Assembly (NCBI GenBank): GCA_046351135.1
Contig: JAXLZA010000010.1
Coordinates: 1 to 64,000 of the forward strand
Source of the DNA: UBA4427 sp046351135
GTDB lineage: Bacteria; Myxococcota_A; UBA9160; UBA4427
DNA length: 64,000 nucleotides
Reading direction: 5' to 3'
The notes beneath the pieces were generated by a model. That model ran no database searches. It was not told where the DNA came from and saw nothing but the letters and a program-made list of their open reading frames with translations. Made by a program: the position numbers and the translations under genes. Of the stretch, positions 50,702-59,013 are shown in pieces (position 1 is the stretch's first letter; each line of letters opens with the position of its first letter).

Positions 50702-51883
50702 ATGACCGCCAGCGCCATCGAGTACGGCCACATCGACTTCGCGAACGACGAGGTCCCGCAGCTCCACACGATCCTCGCCGACCTGCGCAGCCGCCACGCC
50801 GTCGCGCCGGTCCAGTACCACGGCGAGATCAGCTACATGATCACGCGCTTCCAGGCGCTGCAGGACGCGATGTCCGACGACGAGCGCTTTCCGTCGTCGG
50901 CCGCCTATCTCCGTCAGTCGGCGCCCTCGATGGGCAAGACGATCCAGTGCATGGGCGGCCAGGAGCACCGCCGCAACCGCGCGCTCGTCTCGGTCGGCTT
51001 CCGCCCGCGCATCATGAAGGAGTTCGTCGAGGCCTTCCTGACGCCCGTCGCCCACGAGCTCGTCGACCGCTTCATCGCGAAGGGCCGGGCCGATCTCGTG
51101 CAGGACTACACCATGCGTTATGCGTTCACCGTCATCACGCGCCTGCTCGACTTCCCGCCCACCGACTTCGAGCAGCTGAAGCGCTGGGGCGACGGCCTGA
51201 TCGCCTTCCCCTGGGCGCCCGAGTTCTCGCTGCAGTGCAAGCGCGAGTTCGACGCCTACCTGAAGCCCCTGATCGACGCCCGCCGCCGCGAGCCCGGCGA
51301 GGACCTGCTGTCGTCCCTCTGCCACGCGGAGCTCGACGGTGAGCGCCTCGACGACGAGGAGATCTATTCCTTCATCCGCCTGCTCTTCCCGGCCGGCGCC
51401 GACACGACCTATCGCGGGCTCGGCAGCATGATGTTCGGCGTGTTGACCCATCCCGAGGTCCTCGAGGCGGTGCGCGCGGACGACGACTTCGTCCCGACGG
51501 TCGTCCACGAGTCGCTGCGCTGGGAGCCGCCGACGGCGCTGCTGCCGCGCTTCGCGCCGAAGGAGGTCGAGTGGGCCGGGACGACGATCCCGGGCGGCTC
51601 CCAGGTCAACTTCGCGATCACCTCCGCGAACCGCGACCCCGAGGTCTTCGCCTCGCCGGAGAAGTTCGATCCCTGGCGCAAGGAGAAGGAGTTCCTGACC
51701 TTCGGCCACGGGCTCCACTTCTGCCTGGGCTCCCACCTCGCCCGGCGCGAGATGGAGGTCAGCCTGAAGGTCCTCACCGAGCGGCTCCCGGACCTGCAGC
51801 TCGTCGATCCGGACCGCGTCTCGATCACGGGGACGGTCTTGCGGGGTCCGAAGAGCCTGCCCGTCCGGTTCGGACGGCATTAG
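50702..51883 (+). CDS. Cytochrome P450
   Basis: 393 residues. I-helix AGADTT (in FPAGADTTYRG), ExxR in HESLRWEPP, heme loop FGHGLHFCLGSHLAR. Soluble. It resembles P450s found beside thiolase/DUF35 genes in sterol and terpenoid degradation, where a P450 starts side-chain oxidation; that role is inferred. It sits behind its own promoter and is followed by a repeat protein after 144 bases of lower-GC sequence with no clear gene. Redox partners are not encoded nearby. Confidence 0.9.
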   Translation: MTASAIEYGHIDFANDEVPQLHTILADLRSRHAVAPVQYHGEISYMITRFQALQDAMSDDERFPSSAAYLRQSAPSMGKTIQCMGGQEHRRNRALVSVGFRPRIMKEFVEAFLTPVAHELVDRFIAKGRADLVQDYTMRYAFTVITRLLDFPPTDFEQLKRWGDGLIAFPWAPEFSLQCKREFDAYLKPLIDARRREPGEDLLSSLCHAELDGERLDDEEIYSFIRLLFPAGADTTYRGLGSMMFGVLTHPEVLEAVRADDDFVPTVVHESLRWEPPTALLPRFAPKEVEWAGTTIPGGSQVNFAITSANRDPEVFASPEKFDPWRKEKEFLTFGHGLHFCLGSHLARREMEVSLKVLTERLPDLQLVDPDRVSITGTVLRGPKSLPVRFGRH

Positions 51884-52027
51884 TCACGCGTTTTTCCGAT
51901 GATCTGCCGGTTTCCCGGCTCGTCGACGAGAATTCCGCGGTCCGGGGTGGCCGCGCGCGCCGGTTTTCCCTTTCCTTCCGCGAACGGATCCTGAACCGAG
52001 CTGCTCCTCCCACCGAACAGTCTGGCC

Positions 52028-53743
52028 ATGCCCAAGCTCCGCGCCCCGCTCGCCCTCGCCGCCCTGCTGCTGATGCTCCTGATCGGAGCGCTGGGAGCGG
52101 ACCCGGCCCGGGCCCAGTGCGTCAACGGATCGGCCTGCAACGACAACAACGTCTGCACGACGAACGACACCTGCGTCAACAACGTCTGCGTCGGCACCGC
52201 CATCACCTGTGCCGACGACGGCAACGTCTGCACGACCGCGGTCTGCAACCCGACCCTCGGCTGCCAGCAGGTCAACAACTCGGCGCCCTGCAACGACGGC
52301 GATCTCTGCACGACCAACGACGTCTGCAGCGGGGGCACCTGCCGGTCCGGCAGCGCGCTGAACTGCAGCGACTCGAATCCCTGCACCGACGATCTCTGCT
52401 CTCCCGCCACCGGGACCTGCTCCCACGCCAACAACACCGCGTCCTGCAGCGACGGCAACGCCTGCACGACCGGCGACTTCTGCGCCGCCGGCGCCTGCCA
52501 GTCCGGCGCGGGCCAGCTCGCCTGCAACGACAACAACGGCTGCACGACCGACGCCTGCAGCCCGGTGTCGGGCTGCACCTTCTCGAACGTCGCCAACGGC
52601 ACGAGCTGCTCCGACGGCTCGCTCTGCACCACGAGCGACCGCTGCAACAACGGCAGCTGCACGGGCACGACCGTCACCTGCCCCGACGACGCCAACGCCT
52701 GCACGACCGCCAGCTGCAGCCCGACCCTCGGCTGCCAGCAGGTCAACAACGCGAACCCCTGCGACGACGGCAATCTCTGCACCCTGAGCGACGTCTGCTC
52801 CGGCGGCAGCTGCCAGCCCGGCCCCCTCAAGAACTGCAGCGACGCCAACACCTGCACCGACGACGTCTGCGCGCTCGCGACCGGCGCCTGCGTCCACACC
52901 AACAACACCGCCGCCTGCAGCGACGGCAATCCCTGTTCGACGGGGGACGTCTGTGCCGGCGGGTCCTGCCAGCCCGGCGCCGGTCAGCTCGCCTGCAGCG
53001 ACGGCAACGCCTGCACGACCGACGCCTGCAGCCCCGCCTCGGGCTGCGTCTTCGCCGCGGCGCCCAACGGGAGCCGCTGCTCGGACAACTCCCTCTGCAC
53101 GACCGGCGACGCTTGCAGCAACGGGACCTGCACGGGCGCGGCGGTGACCTGCCCCGACGACACGAACGGCTGCACGACCGCGACCTGCAGCCCGGCGACC
53201 GGCTGCGGCCAGACCAACAACTCGCTGCCCTGCAGCGACGCCAACCCCTGCACCGACAACGACGTCTGCGTCGGTGGCAGCTGCCAGCCCGGGCCGGCGA
53301 AGAGCTGCAGCGACGGCAACGTCTGCACGACCGACCAGTGCAACCTCGCCGACGGCAGCTGCCTCCACGCCAACAACACCGCCTCCTGCAACGACGGCAA
53401 TGCCTGCACCCCGAACGACGTCTGCAGCAACGGCACCTGCCAGCCGGGCGGGCCGGCCCTGACCTGCAACAACGGCAACAACCCGTGCCAGATCGGGAGC
53501 TGCGACGGGGTCCTCGGCTGCGTCTTCCAGAACGCGCCGCCGGGGACGAGCTGCAACGACGGCAACGCCTGCACCTCGGGCGACGCCTGCACGAACGGCA
53601 CCTGCAGCGGCACCGCGATCGCCGGCTGCCAGCCCGCCGCCGTCCCGACGATGACCGACTGGGGCCGGATCGCGCTCGTCGTGCTGCTCGCGGGCACGGC
53701 GCTCGTCGCCGGCGCCCGCTGGCCGCGGCGACCGCGCGCCTAG
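52028..53743 (+). CDS. Cysteine-rich repeat surface protein with IPTL-CTERM-like sorting tail
   Basis: 571 residues. Signal peptide (1-29, LLLMLLIGALGADPARA). Residues 31-534 are nine full and one partial repeat of ~52 residues, each with eight Cys in a pattern like CNDGNxCTxxDxCxxGxC, rich in Asn, Asp and Thr. Units fall into three types (A, B, C) in the order ABCABCABCA, so the protein grew by copying a three-unit block of ~157 residues. The tail (539-571) starts VPTMTDWGRIALVVLL and ends RWPRRPRA: motif, membrane helix and Arg cluster, as in IPTL-CTERM proteins processed by an exosortase-like enzyme. Likely a disulfide-rich, perhaps calcium-binding, surface or secreted protein. No exosortase is in the window. 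Confidence 0.82.
   Translation: MPKLRAPLALAALLLMLLIGALGADPARAQCVNGSACNDNNVCTTNDTCVNNVCVGTAITCADDGNVCTTAVCNPTLGCQQVNNSAPCNDGDLCTTNDVCSGGTCRSGSALNCSDSNPCTDDLCSPATGTCSHANNTASCSDGNACTTGDFCAAGACQSGAGQLACNDNNGCTTDACSPVSGCTFSNVANGTSCSDGSLCTTSDRCNNGSCTGTTVTCPDDANACTTASCSPTLGCQQVNNANPCDDGNLCTLSDVCSGGSCQPGPLKNCSDANTCTDDVCALATGACVHTNNTAACSDGNPCSTGDVCAGGSCQPGAGQLACSDGNACTTDACSPASGCVFAAAPNGSRCSDNSLCTTGDACSNGTCTGAAVTCPDDTNGCTTATCSPATGCGQTNNSLPCSDANPCTDNDVCVGGSCQPGPAKSCSDGNVCTTDQCNLADGSCLHANNTASCNDGNACTPNDVCSNGTCQPGGPALTCNNGNNPCQIGSCDGVLGCVFQNAPPGTSCNDGNACTSGDACTNGTCSGTAIAGCQPAAVPTMTDWGRIALVVLLAGTALVAGARWPRRPRA
52118..53629 (+). repeat. Coding tandem repeats, ~156-base units in ~471-base blocks
   Basis: Ten units start at residues 31, 88, 140, 194, 245, 297, 351, 402, 454 and 509. 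A-type units end GCQQVNN or GCGQTNN, B-type end HANNTAS or HTNNTAA, C-type carry GAGQLAC or GPALTC. The third and first blocks are the most diverged. Confidence 0.85.
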
Positions 53744-53748
53744 CGACC

Positions 53749-54435
53749 TCAGAAGCCGCGGCGGGGATCGACCTCGCCGAGCGGTCTCAGGTTGCGCGCG
53801 TCCATCGTGGGACGGGGCCCGCCCCAGGTCTTCTGCAGCGCGGGGCGCTCGGCGAGACGCTCGAGCCAGTCCGCCACCCGTCGATGGCGCGCGAGGTCGA
53901 CGCCCGCCGGAACCAGCCAGAACATCCCGTGGCTCACGTTCAGGTCGGCGACGGAGATCGACGGGCCCAGCAGATACGGGCGATCGGCGAGCGCGTCGTC
54001 GAGGATGCGCAGCGGCTTCTCGAGCTGCGAGGCCGCCAGATCGCCGAGCGCCCGATCGCGATCGGGCTCGGGCACGAAGAGGCGATTGCGCAGCAGCGGC
54101 CGCAGCAGGTTCTCGACCTCGTTGCTGCCCCAGAAGCTCCACATCAGCGCGCGTGCGGCCGCCTGCCGACCGACGGGACGCAGCCCGCCGTCGAAGCGAT
54201 CCGCCAGGTAGTGGTTGATCGCCATCGACTCGAAGAGGATGAGGTCGCCGTCGACGAGCGTCGGGATCCGCTCGTTCGGGTTCAGCGCGCGGTACTCGGG
54301 GGTCTTCGTGCTGCCGTCGTTGAAGTGGATCGGCACGTGGCGATACGGGACACCCAGCTCCTCGAGCATCCAGAGGCAGCGGCCCGCGCGGGACGTGGCG
54401 ATCCCGTAGAGCGTGAGCCCCGGCTCCGCGCTCAC
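53749..54435 (-). CDS. Glutathione S-transferase family protein
   Basis: 228 residues. N-terminal thioredoxin-like domain: LYGIATSRAGRCLWMLEELGVPY with Ser as probable catalytic residue, RIPTLVDGDLILFESMAINHYLA with the cis-Pro and the ES glutathione-binding pair. C-terminal helical domain with GPSISVADLNVSHGMFW (N-capping box). It may conjugate or isomerise electrophilic intermediates. GTG at 54435 overlaps the TGA of the HD-domain gene (GTGA), so both come from one transcript. The 3' end lies five bases from the repeat-protein stop. Confidence 0.86.
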   Translation of the reverse strand: MSAEPGLTLYGIATSRAGRCLWMLEELGVPYRHVPIHFNDGSTKTPEYRALNPNERIPTLVDGDLILFESMAINHYLADRFDGGLRPVGRQAAARALMWSFWGSNEVENLLRPLLRNRLFVPEPDRDRALGDLAASQLEKPLRILDDALADRPYLLGPSISVADLNVSHGMFWLVPAGVDLARHRRVADWLERLAERPALQKTWGGPRPTMDARNLRPLGEVDPRRGF

Positions 54436-55031
54436 GCGCCCGCCTTGCCCTTCGGCACCGGGCGCGTGCTCGCGTGGATCGTCTCGACGCCCATCAGGAT
54501 CGCGGCGAAGTCGTTCGAGACCCAGTCCGCATAATGGACGATCGTCCCCTCGACGGTCCCGGGCAGGCCCTGGGACGCGAAGGCGCTGTGGTGGCGCACC
54601 ATCTCCGCGATCTCGAGCGGGATCCCCTGCTCGAGGGCGAGCTCCGCGCCGAGGGCGCCGTGGTCCCGCAGCGAGCGGCCCTCCGCATATCCGAAGGTCT
54701 TGCCGTCGAAGCGGTAGATCATCGGCTTGTCGACGTCGTGGAGGATCGCCGTCGCGAGCGCGACGTCCGAGTCGACCTGCAGGCCGTACTCGCGGCGGGC
54801 GACGTCGATCAGGTCGAGGGCGCGGGCGTTGACCTCGTTGACGTGGTGGAGGAGCGGCCGCGCCGGCATGTGGGGCGCCTGCGGCGAGCGCGCGAGGTTC
54901 TCGTAGGGCGAGCGCGCGAGGGCGGTCGCCCAGGTCCGCAGCACGGCCTGGCGGAGCGCCGGGCTCTCGAGGCGCTGGGTGGCGGGGATGGCGTCGGCGA
55001 GGGCGTGCACGAGGGCTTCGATGGATTCCAT
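54432..55031 (-). CDS. HD-domain phosphohydrolase
   Basis: 199 residues. Metal ligands of the HD fold are visible: LLHHVNEV, AILHDVDKP (His-Asp), EMVRHHSA and a final Asp in VHYADWVSND. Such proteins cleave phosphate esters of nucleotides or cyclic nucleotides; no regulatory domain is attached. A -10-like TAGACT (55038-55043) ends six bases before the ATG, which lacks a Shine-Dalgarno sequence, so the mRNA may be leaderless. First gene of a two-gene unit with the GST. Confidence 0.82.
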   Translation of the reverse strand: MESIEALVHALADAIPATQRLESPALRQAVLRTWATALARSPYENLARSPQAPHMPARPLLHHVNEVNARALDLIDVARREYGLQVDSDVALATAILHDVDKPMIYRFDGKTFGYAEGRSLRDHGALGAELALEQGIPLEIAEMVRHHSAFASQGLPGTVEGTIVHYADWVSNDFAAILMGVETIHASTRPVPKGKAGA

Positions 55032-55037
55032 GCGCCG

Positions 55038-55043
55038 AGTCTA
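55038..55043 (-). promoter_or_regulatory. -10-like TAGACT (minus strand), probable leaderless start
   Basis: AGTCTA on the plus strand reads TAGACT, then six bases, then the ATG at 55031. No ribosome site is present. Confidence 0.45.
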
Positions 55044-55173
55044 CACCCGCCGGAAGGCGGTGCGACGGGCGAATTGCGGAGGATCGGGGCCGGCGCCCCC
55101 GGCGACGCGCGGCGATCCCGAGCGGCGGCCGCGGCGTCGACGGGCACCGTGTCGACGAGCGCCGTGGGCGCAG

Positions 55174-55179
55174 TAGAGT
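55174..55179 (+). promoter_or_regulatory. -10-like TAGAGT(GG) before the amidohydrolase
   Basis: TAGAGTGG, third exact copy of this octamer in the window, lies 54 bases before the ATG at 55234, in the gap between divergent genes. GGAGG serves as ribosome site. Confidence 0.4.
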
Positions 55180-55233
55180 GGACGGGCGAGCGGCGCACGC
55201 CCGCGCGGCTCGAGCGCACACCGGAGGATCCCC

Positions 55234-56364
55234 ATGGCCCCGCACGGCGTCGTCTCCGCGGACTCCCACGTGACCGAGCCCGCCGATCTCTGGCAGGAGC
55301 GGATCGATCGCAGGCTCCGGAATCGCGCGCCCTACGTCACGAAGAACCCGGGCCCGGGACCGGCCTGGCTCTTCGTCGCCGAAGGCACGGCCCCGTTCCC
55401 CGTCTCGGGCGGCTTCGCCGCCGGGCGCTCGGGCAAGGCGCTCGCCGAGTTCCAGCAGGCGGGCTATGCGGACGCGCGACCTTCGGGCTGGGATCCCGTC
55501 GCGCGCATCGCCGACCAGGAGCTCGACGGCATCGACGCCGAGGTCCTCTATCCCTCGCTCGCGATGAAGCTCTTCGCGATCGCCGACGGCGAGCTCCAGC
55601 GCGCCTGCTTCCAGGCCTACAACGACTGGCTCGCCGAATACTGCAGCCACGACCGCAAGCGCCTCTACGGCGCCGGGCTCGTCTCCCTCGAAGACGTCGC
55701 GGAGGGCGTGCGCGATCTCGAGGCGATCGCGAAGCAGGGCATGCGGGCGGCGATGATCTGGGGTGCACCGCCCGAGGATCGCCCCTACGACGATCCCGCC
55801 TACGATCCCTTCTGGCGCGCCGCCGAGGCGCTCGAGCTCCCCGTCTCGCTCCACATCATCGCGGGGCGCGGCCGCGTCAGCAACGCGGTCAGCAACGCGG
55901 TCCAGGGACGCACGCATTCCGGCGTCTGGTACATGAGCGTGCTCCACGAGATCCAGGACTCCCTCGCGCGGATCACCTTCGGCGGCGTGCTCCACCGCTT
56001 CCCCGGCCTGCGCATCGTCTCCGCCGAGAACGACGTCGGCTGGATCCCCCACTTCATGTACCGGATGGACCACTGCCACGAGAAGTACTGCGCGCTCTGG
56101 CCGAACGCGACGCCGGAGAAGCCGAGCTTCTATCTCCGACGCCAGCTCTTCGCGACCTTCCAGGACGATCCGATCGGGCCGGCGACCCACGCGATCTTCG
56201 GCCGCGAGAACTACATGTGGGCCTCCGACTTCCCGCACTCCGACTCGACCTTCCCCGAGTCGCGCCAATGGCTCGACAAGAACTTCGCCGGCGTGCCCGC
56301 GGACGTGCGGCGGCGGATCGTCCGCGACAACGCGGTCGAGCTCTACAAGATGGAGGTCGCATGA
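55234..56364 (+). CDS. Amidohydrolase family protein (ACMSD-like)
   Basis: 376 residues of the amidohydrolase_2 group: VSADSHVTEP at the N-terminus (metal site, here SxH rather than HxH), LPVSLHIIAGRGR with a metal His near 205, FPGLRIVSAENDVGWIPH, and WASDFPHSDSTFPES with the late catalytic Asp. Family members decarboxylate or hydrate aromatic or ring-opened acids. The stop overlaps the next ATG by four bases; the partner is an exported carboxymuconolactone-decarboxylase-like protein, so the two likely act on one pathway even though their predicted locations differ. Confidence 0.85.
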   Translation: MAPHGVVSADSHVTEPADLWQERIDRRLRNRAPYVTKNPGPGPAWLFVAEGTAPFPVSGGFAAGRSGKALAEFQQAGYADARPSGWDPVARIADQELDGIDAEVLYPSLAMKLFAIADGELQRACFQAYNDWLAEYCSHDRKRLYGAGLVSLEDVAEGVRDLEAIAKQGMRAAMIWGAPPEDRPYDDPAYDPFWRAAEALELPVSLHIIAGRGRVSNAVSNAVQGRTHSGVWYMSVLHEIQDSLARITFGGVLHRFPGLRIVSAENDVGWIPHFMYRMDHCHEKYCALWPNATPEKPSFYLRRQLFATFQDDPIGPATHAIFGRENYMWASDFPHSDSTFPESRQWLDKNFAGVPADVRRRIVRDNAVELYKMEVA

Positions 56365-56903
56365 GCTTCTCCCGGGATCGAAGAGCACGCCGTGCGGCGG
56401 CGGGGCTGGTCGGATTCGCCGTCTTCGCGCTGGCCCTCGCGCCGACCGCCCGGGCGGAGGAGAAGGAGGCGGATCGCCGGGCGCGCGGGGCCGCGATGCA
56501 GCAGCGGGTCTACGACGCGAAGATGCCGGCCGACGATCCCTGGCTCCAGATGAGCCAGGACCAGGTCTTCGCCCAGATCTGGACGCGACCGGGGCTCACG
56601 ATGCGCGATCGGCGCCTGATCTCGCTGACCGCCGCCGCCTACGCGGCCTCGCCCGCCGGCTACATCTCCCACATCGAGGGCGCGCTCGACAACGGCGACC
56701 TCACGCCCGCCGAGCTCTGGGAGTGGCTGATCCACTTCACGAACTACGCGGGCTATCCGAAGGCGGCGCCCGTCTGGGCCGAGATCCGGATCGCGCTGGC
56801 GAAGCGCGGCGTGCTGCCGCTGCCTGCGAGCCTCGGGCCCGGCCGGGATCCCGAGCTCGATCGCGAGCGCGCGACGCCCGTCGAACCCGGCTCGAAGCGT
56901 TAG
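56361..56903 (+). CDS. Carboxymuconolactone-decarboxylase-like protein with Sec signal peptide
   Basis: 180 residues. An N-terminal signal peptide (about 1-32: Arg-rich start, AAAGLVGFAVFALALAPTA, cleavage after ARA) precedes the all-helical CMD domain: WTRPGLTMRDRRLISLTAAA, SHIEGALDNGDLTPAELWEW and IHFTNYAGYPKAAPVWAEI. The AhpD redox CxxC is absent, so a decarboxylase or lactone role is more likely than peroxide reduction. Export is unusual for this normally cytoplasmic family. Translationally coupled to the amidohydrolase; the glycosyltransferase follows nine bases later. Confidence 0.82.
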   Translation: MSFSRDRRARRAAAGLVGFAVFALALAPTARAEEKEADRRARGAAMQQRVYDAKMPADDPWLQMSQDQVFAQIWTRPGLTMRDRRLISLTAAAYAASPAGYISHIEGALDNGDLTPAELWEWLIHFTNYAGYPKAAPVWAEIRIALAKRGVLPLPASLGPGRDPELDRERATPVEPGSKR

Positions 56904-56912
56904 GTCCCGGTC

Positions 56913-58943
56913 GTGGGAACGGGCGCGGCGGCGCCGGCGATCGGGCTCGCGCTCGCCCTCGCGACGGCGGTCCTGCTCGCCGTCCCGGCCCTGCGCGCGC
57001 CGAGCCTCTGGATCGAGCGACCGCTCGCCCTCTGGGCGCTCGTCTGGATCGGCCTGGTCGCGGGGGCCTTGCTCTGGCGCAGAGGTCCCGACGCACCGGC
57101 CCGCGCCGAGGCGCAGAGGCCTGCGCCAGCACCGAATCCGGTACCGACTTCGACGTCGACGCACGGCGCGAGCGGCCGCCGGCTCGGCGGCGTCCTCGTC
57201 GGTGTCGCCCTCGGCCTGCTCGGCTTCGCAGCCTGCGCGCGCCTCGGCGGACCGCTCCTCGGGCTCTGCCCCGGCATGCACGACGAGTGGAGCTACCTCT
57301 TCCAGGCGAAGACCTTCCTGGCGGGCCGCTTCTGGCTGCCGAGCCAGAACGCGATCCCGGGCCTCTTCGATCAGATCCACGTCCTCAACGAAGGCCACTT
57401 CGCGAGCCGTTATTTCCCGGGCACCGGCCTCTGGCTCGCCCCCTTCGTCGCCCTCGGCGTACCCTATCCCGCCCAGTGGCTCGCCGCCGGCCTCGCCGCC
57501 GCCCTGATCCACGACGCCGGGCGGACCGTCGGCGGCCCGCGCGTCGGCCTCGTCGCGGGGGCGCTCGTCGCCCTCTCGCCCGGGGTCGCCGAGCTCTGCA
57601 ACGCGCTCGTCGCCCATGCGCCGACCCTGCTCGGCCTCGCGCTCTTCCTCGCCGGCTTCGCGCGGGCCCGGGCCCGATCGACCGGCGAGCGCGCCCGCTT
57701 CGGCTGGGGGCTCGCCGCCGGCGCCGGGCTCGCCCTCGCGATGCTGTGCCGACCGCTGACGGCGGCGGCGATCGGCCTGCCCTTCGGCCTGCTGCTCGTG
57801 CTCGAAGCGATCTCGACCCTGCGCGGCGGATCGCGCTCCGGCGACATCCCGGCCCGGCCCCCCGCACGCGGCTTCCTGGCGAGCGCCCCCCTCCCCGTGC
57901 GCCTCCTCGTCGCCACCGGCCTCCCCCTCGCCGCGGGCCTCGCCTTCCTCGCCGCCCACGACCACGCCATCACGGGCCACGTCTGGAAGACGCCCTACGG
58001 CCTCTACAACGACCTCTACACGCCGCGTCACGTCTACGGCTTCGAGAACGGGACGCGCGGCGACGCCGTCGACGCTCCGAAGCGCGACGTCGACTACGAC
58101 CGCTGGGCCCGCAACCTGACCTGGCCCGGGGCGCTCCGGAACGGGCGCGCGCGGCTCAAGTACAGCCTGCGCGCCTCGGTCGGGACGATCCCGTTCGCGG
58201 TCGGGCTCGTCGCCCTGGTCGGATCGCTGGCGCTGGGGACGCGGCGGGCCCGGGCGCCGGAGGCGGACGCGGAGCCGAGCGATGCGGAGACGGGCGCCGA
58301 GGCGGTCGGGGTCGGGCCCGTCGCGCCGGATCGGGACTCGGCGCGGGGCTACTGGATCGCATGCATCGCGGGGATCGCGGTGCTCCATCTGGCCCATCTG
58401 CCCTACTGGTTCGTCGGGATCCACGCCTATCACTACGTGTTCGAGTCGATCCCGCTCTACGCGCTGGTCGTCGCCGGCGGCGTCGGCGCGGCGGAGGCGT
58501 TCGGGCGGCGCACCGGGCGCCCGCTCCTCGCTCCCGCCTGGGCGCTGCTCGCCCTCGCGCCCGCGGTCGGGCAATGGCTGCCGATCGACGGCCCGCTCCA
58601 GACGGAGACCGGAAGAGCGCTCCAGCAGGGGTCGTCCTTCGCCCCCTCCCGCCGGCAGCACCAGCGCTTCCTCGACCTCGTCGAGGCGAAGGCGACGGCG
58701 CGCCCGGCGCTCGTCCTCGTGAAGCAGCCGCCCCGGAACTTCCACGTCGACTACGTGGTGAACGACCCGACCCTCGACGGCCCGGTCCTCTTCGGCCGCT
58801 TCGATCCGGCCCGGATGAGGCTCGAGGCGATCGCCGCGGCCTTCCCCGACCGCGCGCTCTATCTCTTCGACGAGCGCCGCGGCCGGCTCGAACGGGTCGG
58901 CGGCGAGCCGGGCGACGACACGGGGGCCGCCCCGACCGAATGA
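56913..58943 (+). CDS. Polytopic GT-C-type membrane glycosyltransferase (putative)
   Basis: 676 residues with roughly ten hydrophobic helices and long hydrophilic segments. An acidic motif MHDEWSYLFQAKTFLAG lies in the first large loop (about 126-142), the place where PMT/ArnT-type lipid-linked glycosyltransferases keep catalytic acids; FPGTGLWLAPF and the C-terminal soluble region complete a GT-39/83-like layout. It would use a polyprenyl-phosphate sugar. Start is GTG at 56913, nine bases after the previous stop. No other polysaccharide genes are adjacent, so its target is unknown. Confidence 0.65.
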   Translation: MGTGAAAPAIGLALALATAVLLAVPALRAPSLWIERPLALWALVWIGLVAGALLWRRGPDAPARAEAQRPAPAPNPVPTSTSTHGASGRRLGGVLVGVALGLLGFAACARLGGPLLGLCPGMHDEWSYLFQAKTFLAGRFWLPSQNAIPGLFDQIHVLNEGHFASRYFPGTGLWLAPFVALGVPYPAQWLAAGLAAALIHDAGRTVGGPRVGLVAGALVALSPGVAELCNALVAHAPTLLGLALFLAGFARARARSTGERARFGWGLAAGAGLALAMLCRPLTAAAIGLPFGLLLVLEAISTLRGGSRSGDIPARPPARGFLASAPLPVRLLVATGLPLAAGLAFLAAHDHAITGHVWKTPYGLYNDLYTPRHVYGFENGTRGDAVDAPKRDVDYDRWARNLTWPGALRNGRARLKYSLRASVGTIPFAVGLVALVGSLALGTRRARAPEADAEPSDAETGAEAVGVGPVAPDRDSARGYWIACIAGIAVLHLAHLPYWFVGIHAYHYVFESIPLYALVVAGGVGAAEAFGRRTGRPLLAPAWALLALAPAVGQWLPIDGPLQTETGRALQQGSSFAPSRRQHQRFLDLVEAKATARPALVLVKQPPRNFHVDYVVNDPTLDGPVLFGRFDPARMRLEAIAAAFPDRALYLFDERRGRLERVGGEPGDDTGAAPTE

Positions 58944-59013
58944 AGCCCGGTTTCCCGAGCGGCCGCGACGTGGGACAATCCGCGGCGCCCGCTCCCCTCC
59001 GCCAGGAAACGAA

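Noticed and set aside
52118..53629. CRISPR array
   Set aside because: The repeats are in-frame coding units with diverged sequence and no spacers.
58944..59013. preQ1 riboswitch before the queuosine-precursor transporter
   Set aside because: The 70-base gap shows neither the A-rich tail nor the small pseudoknot hairpin expected.
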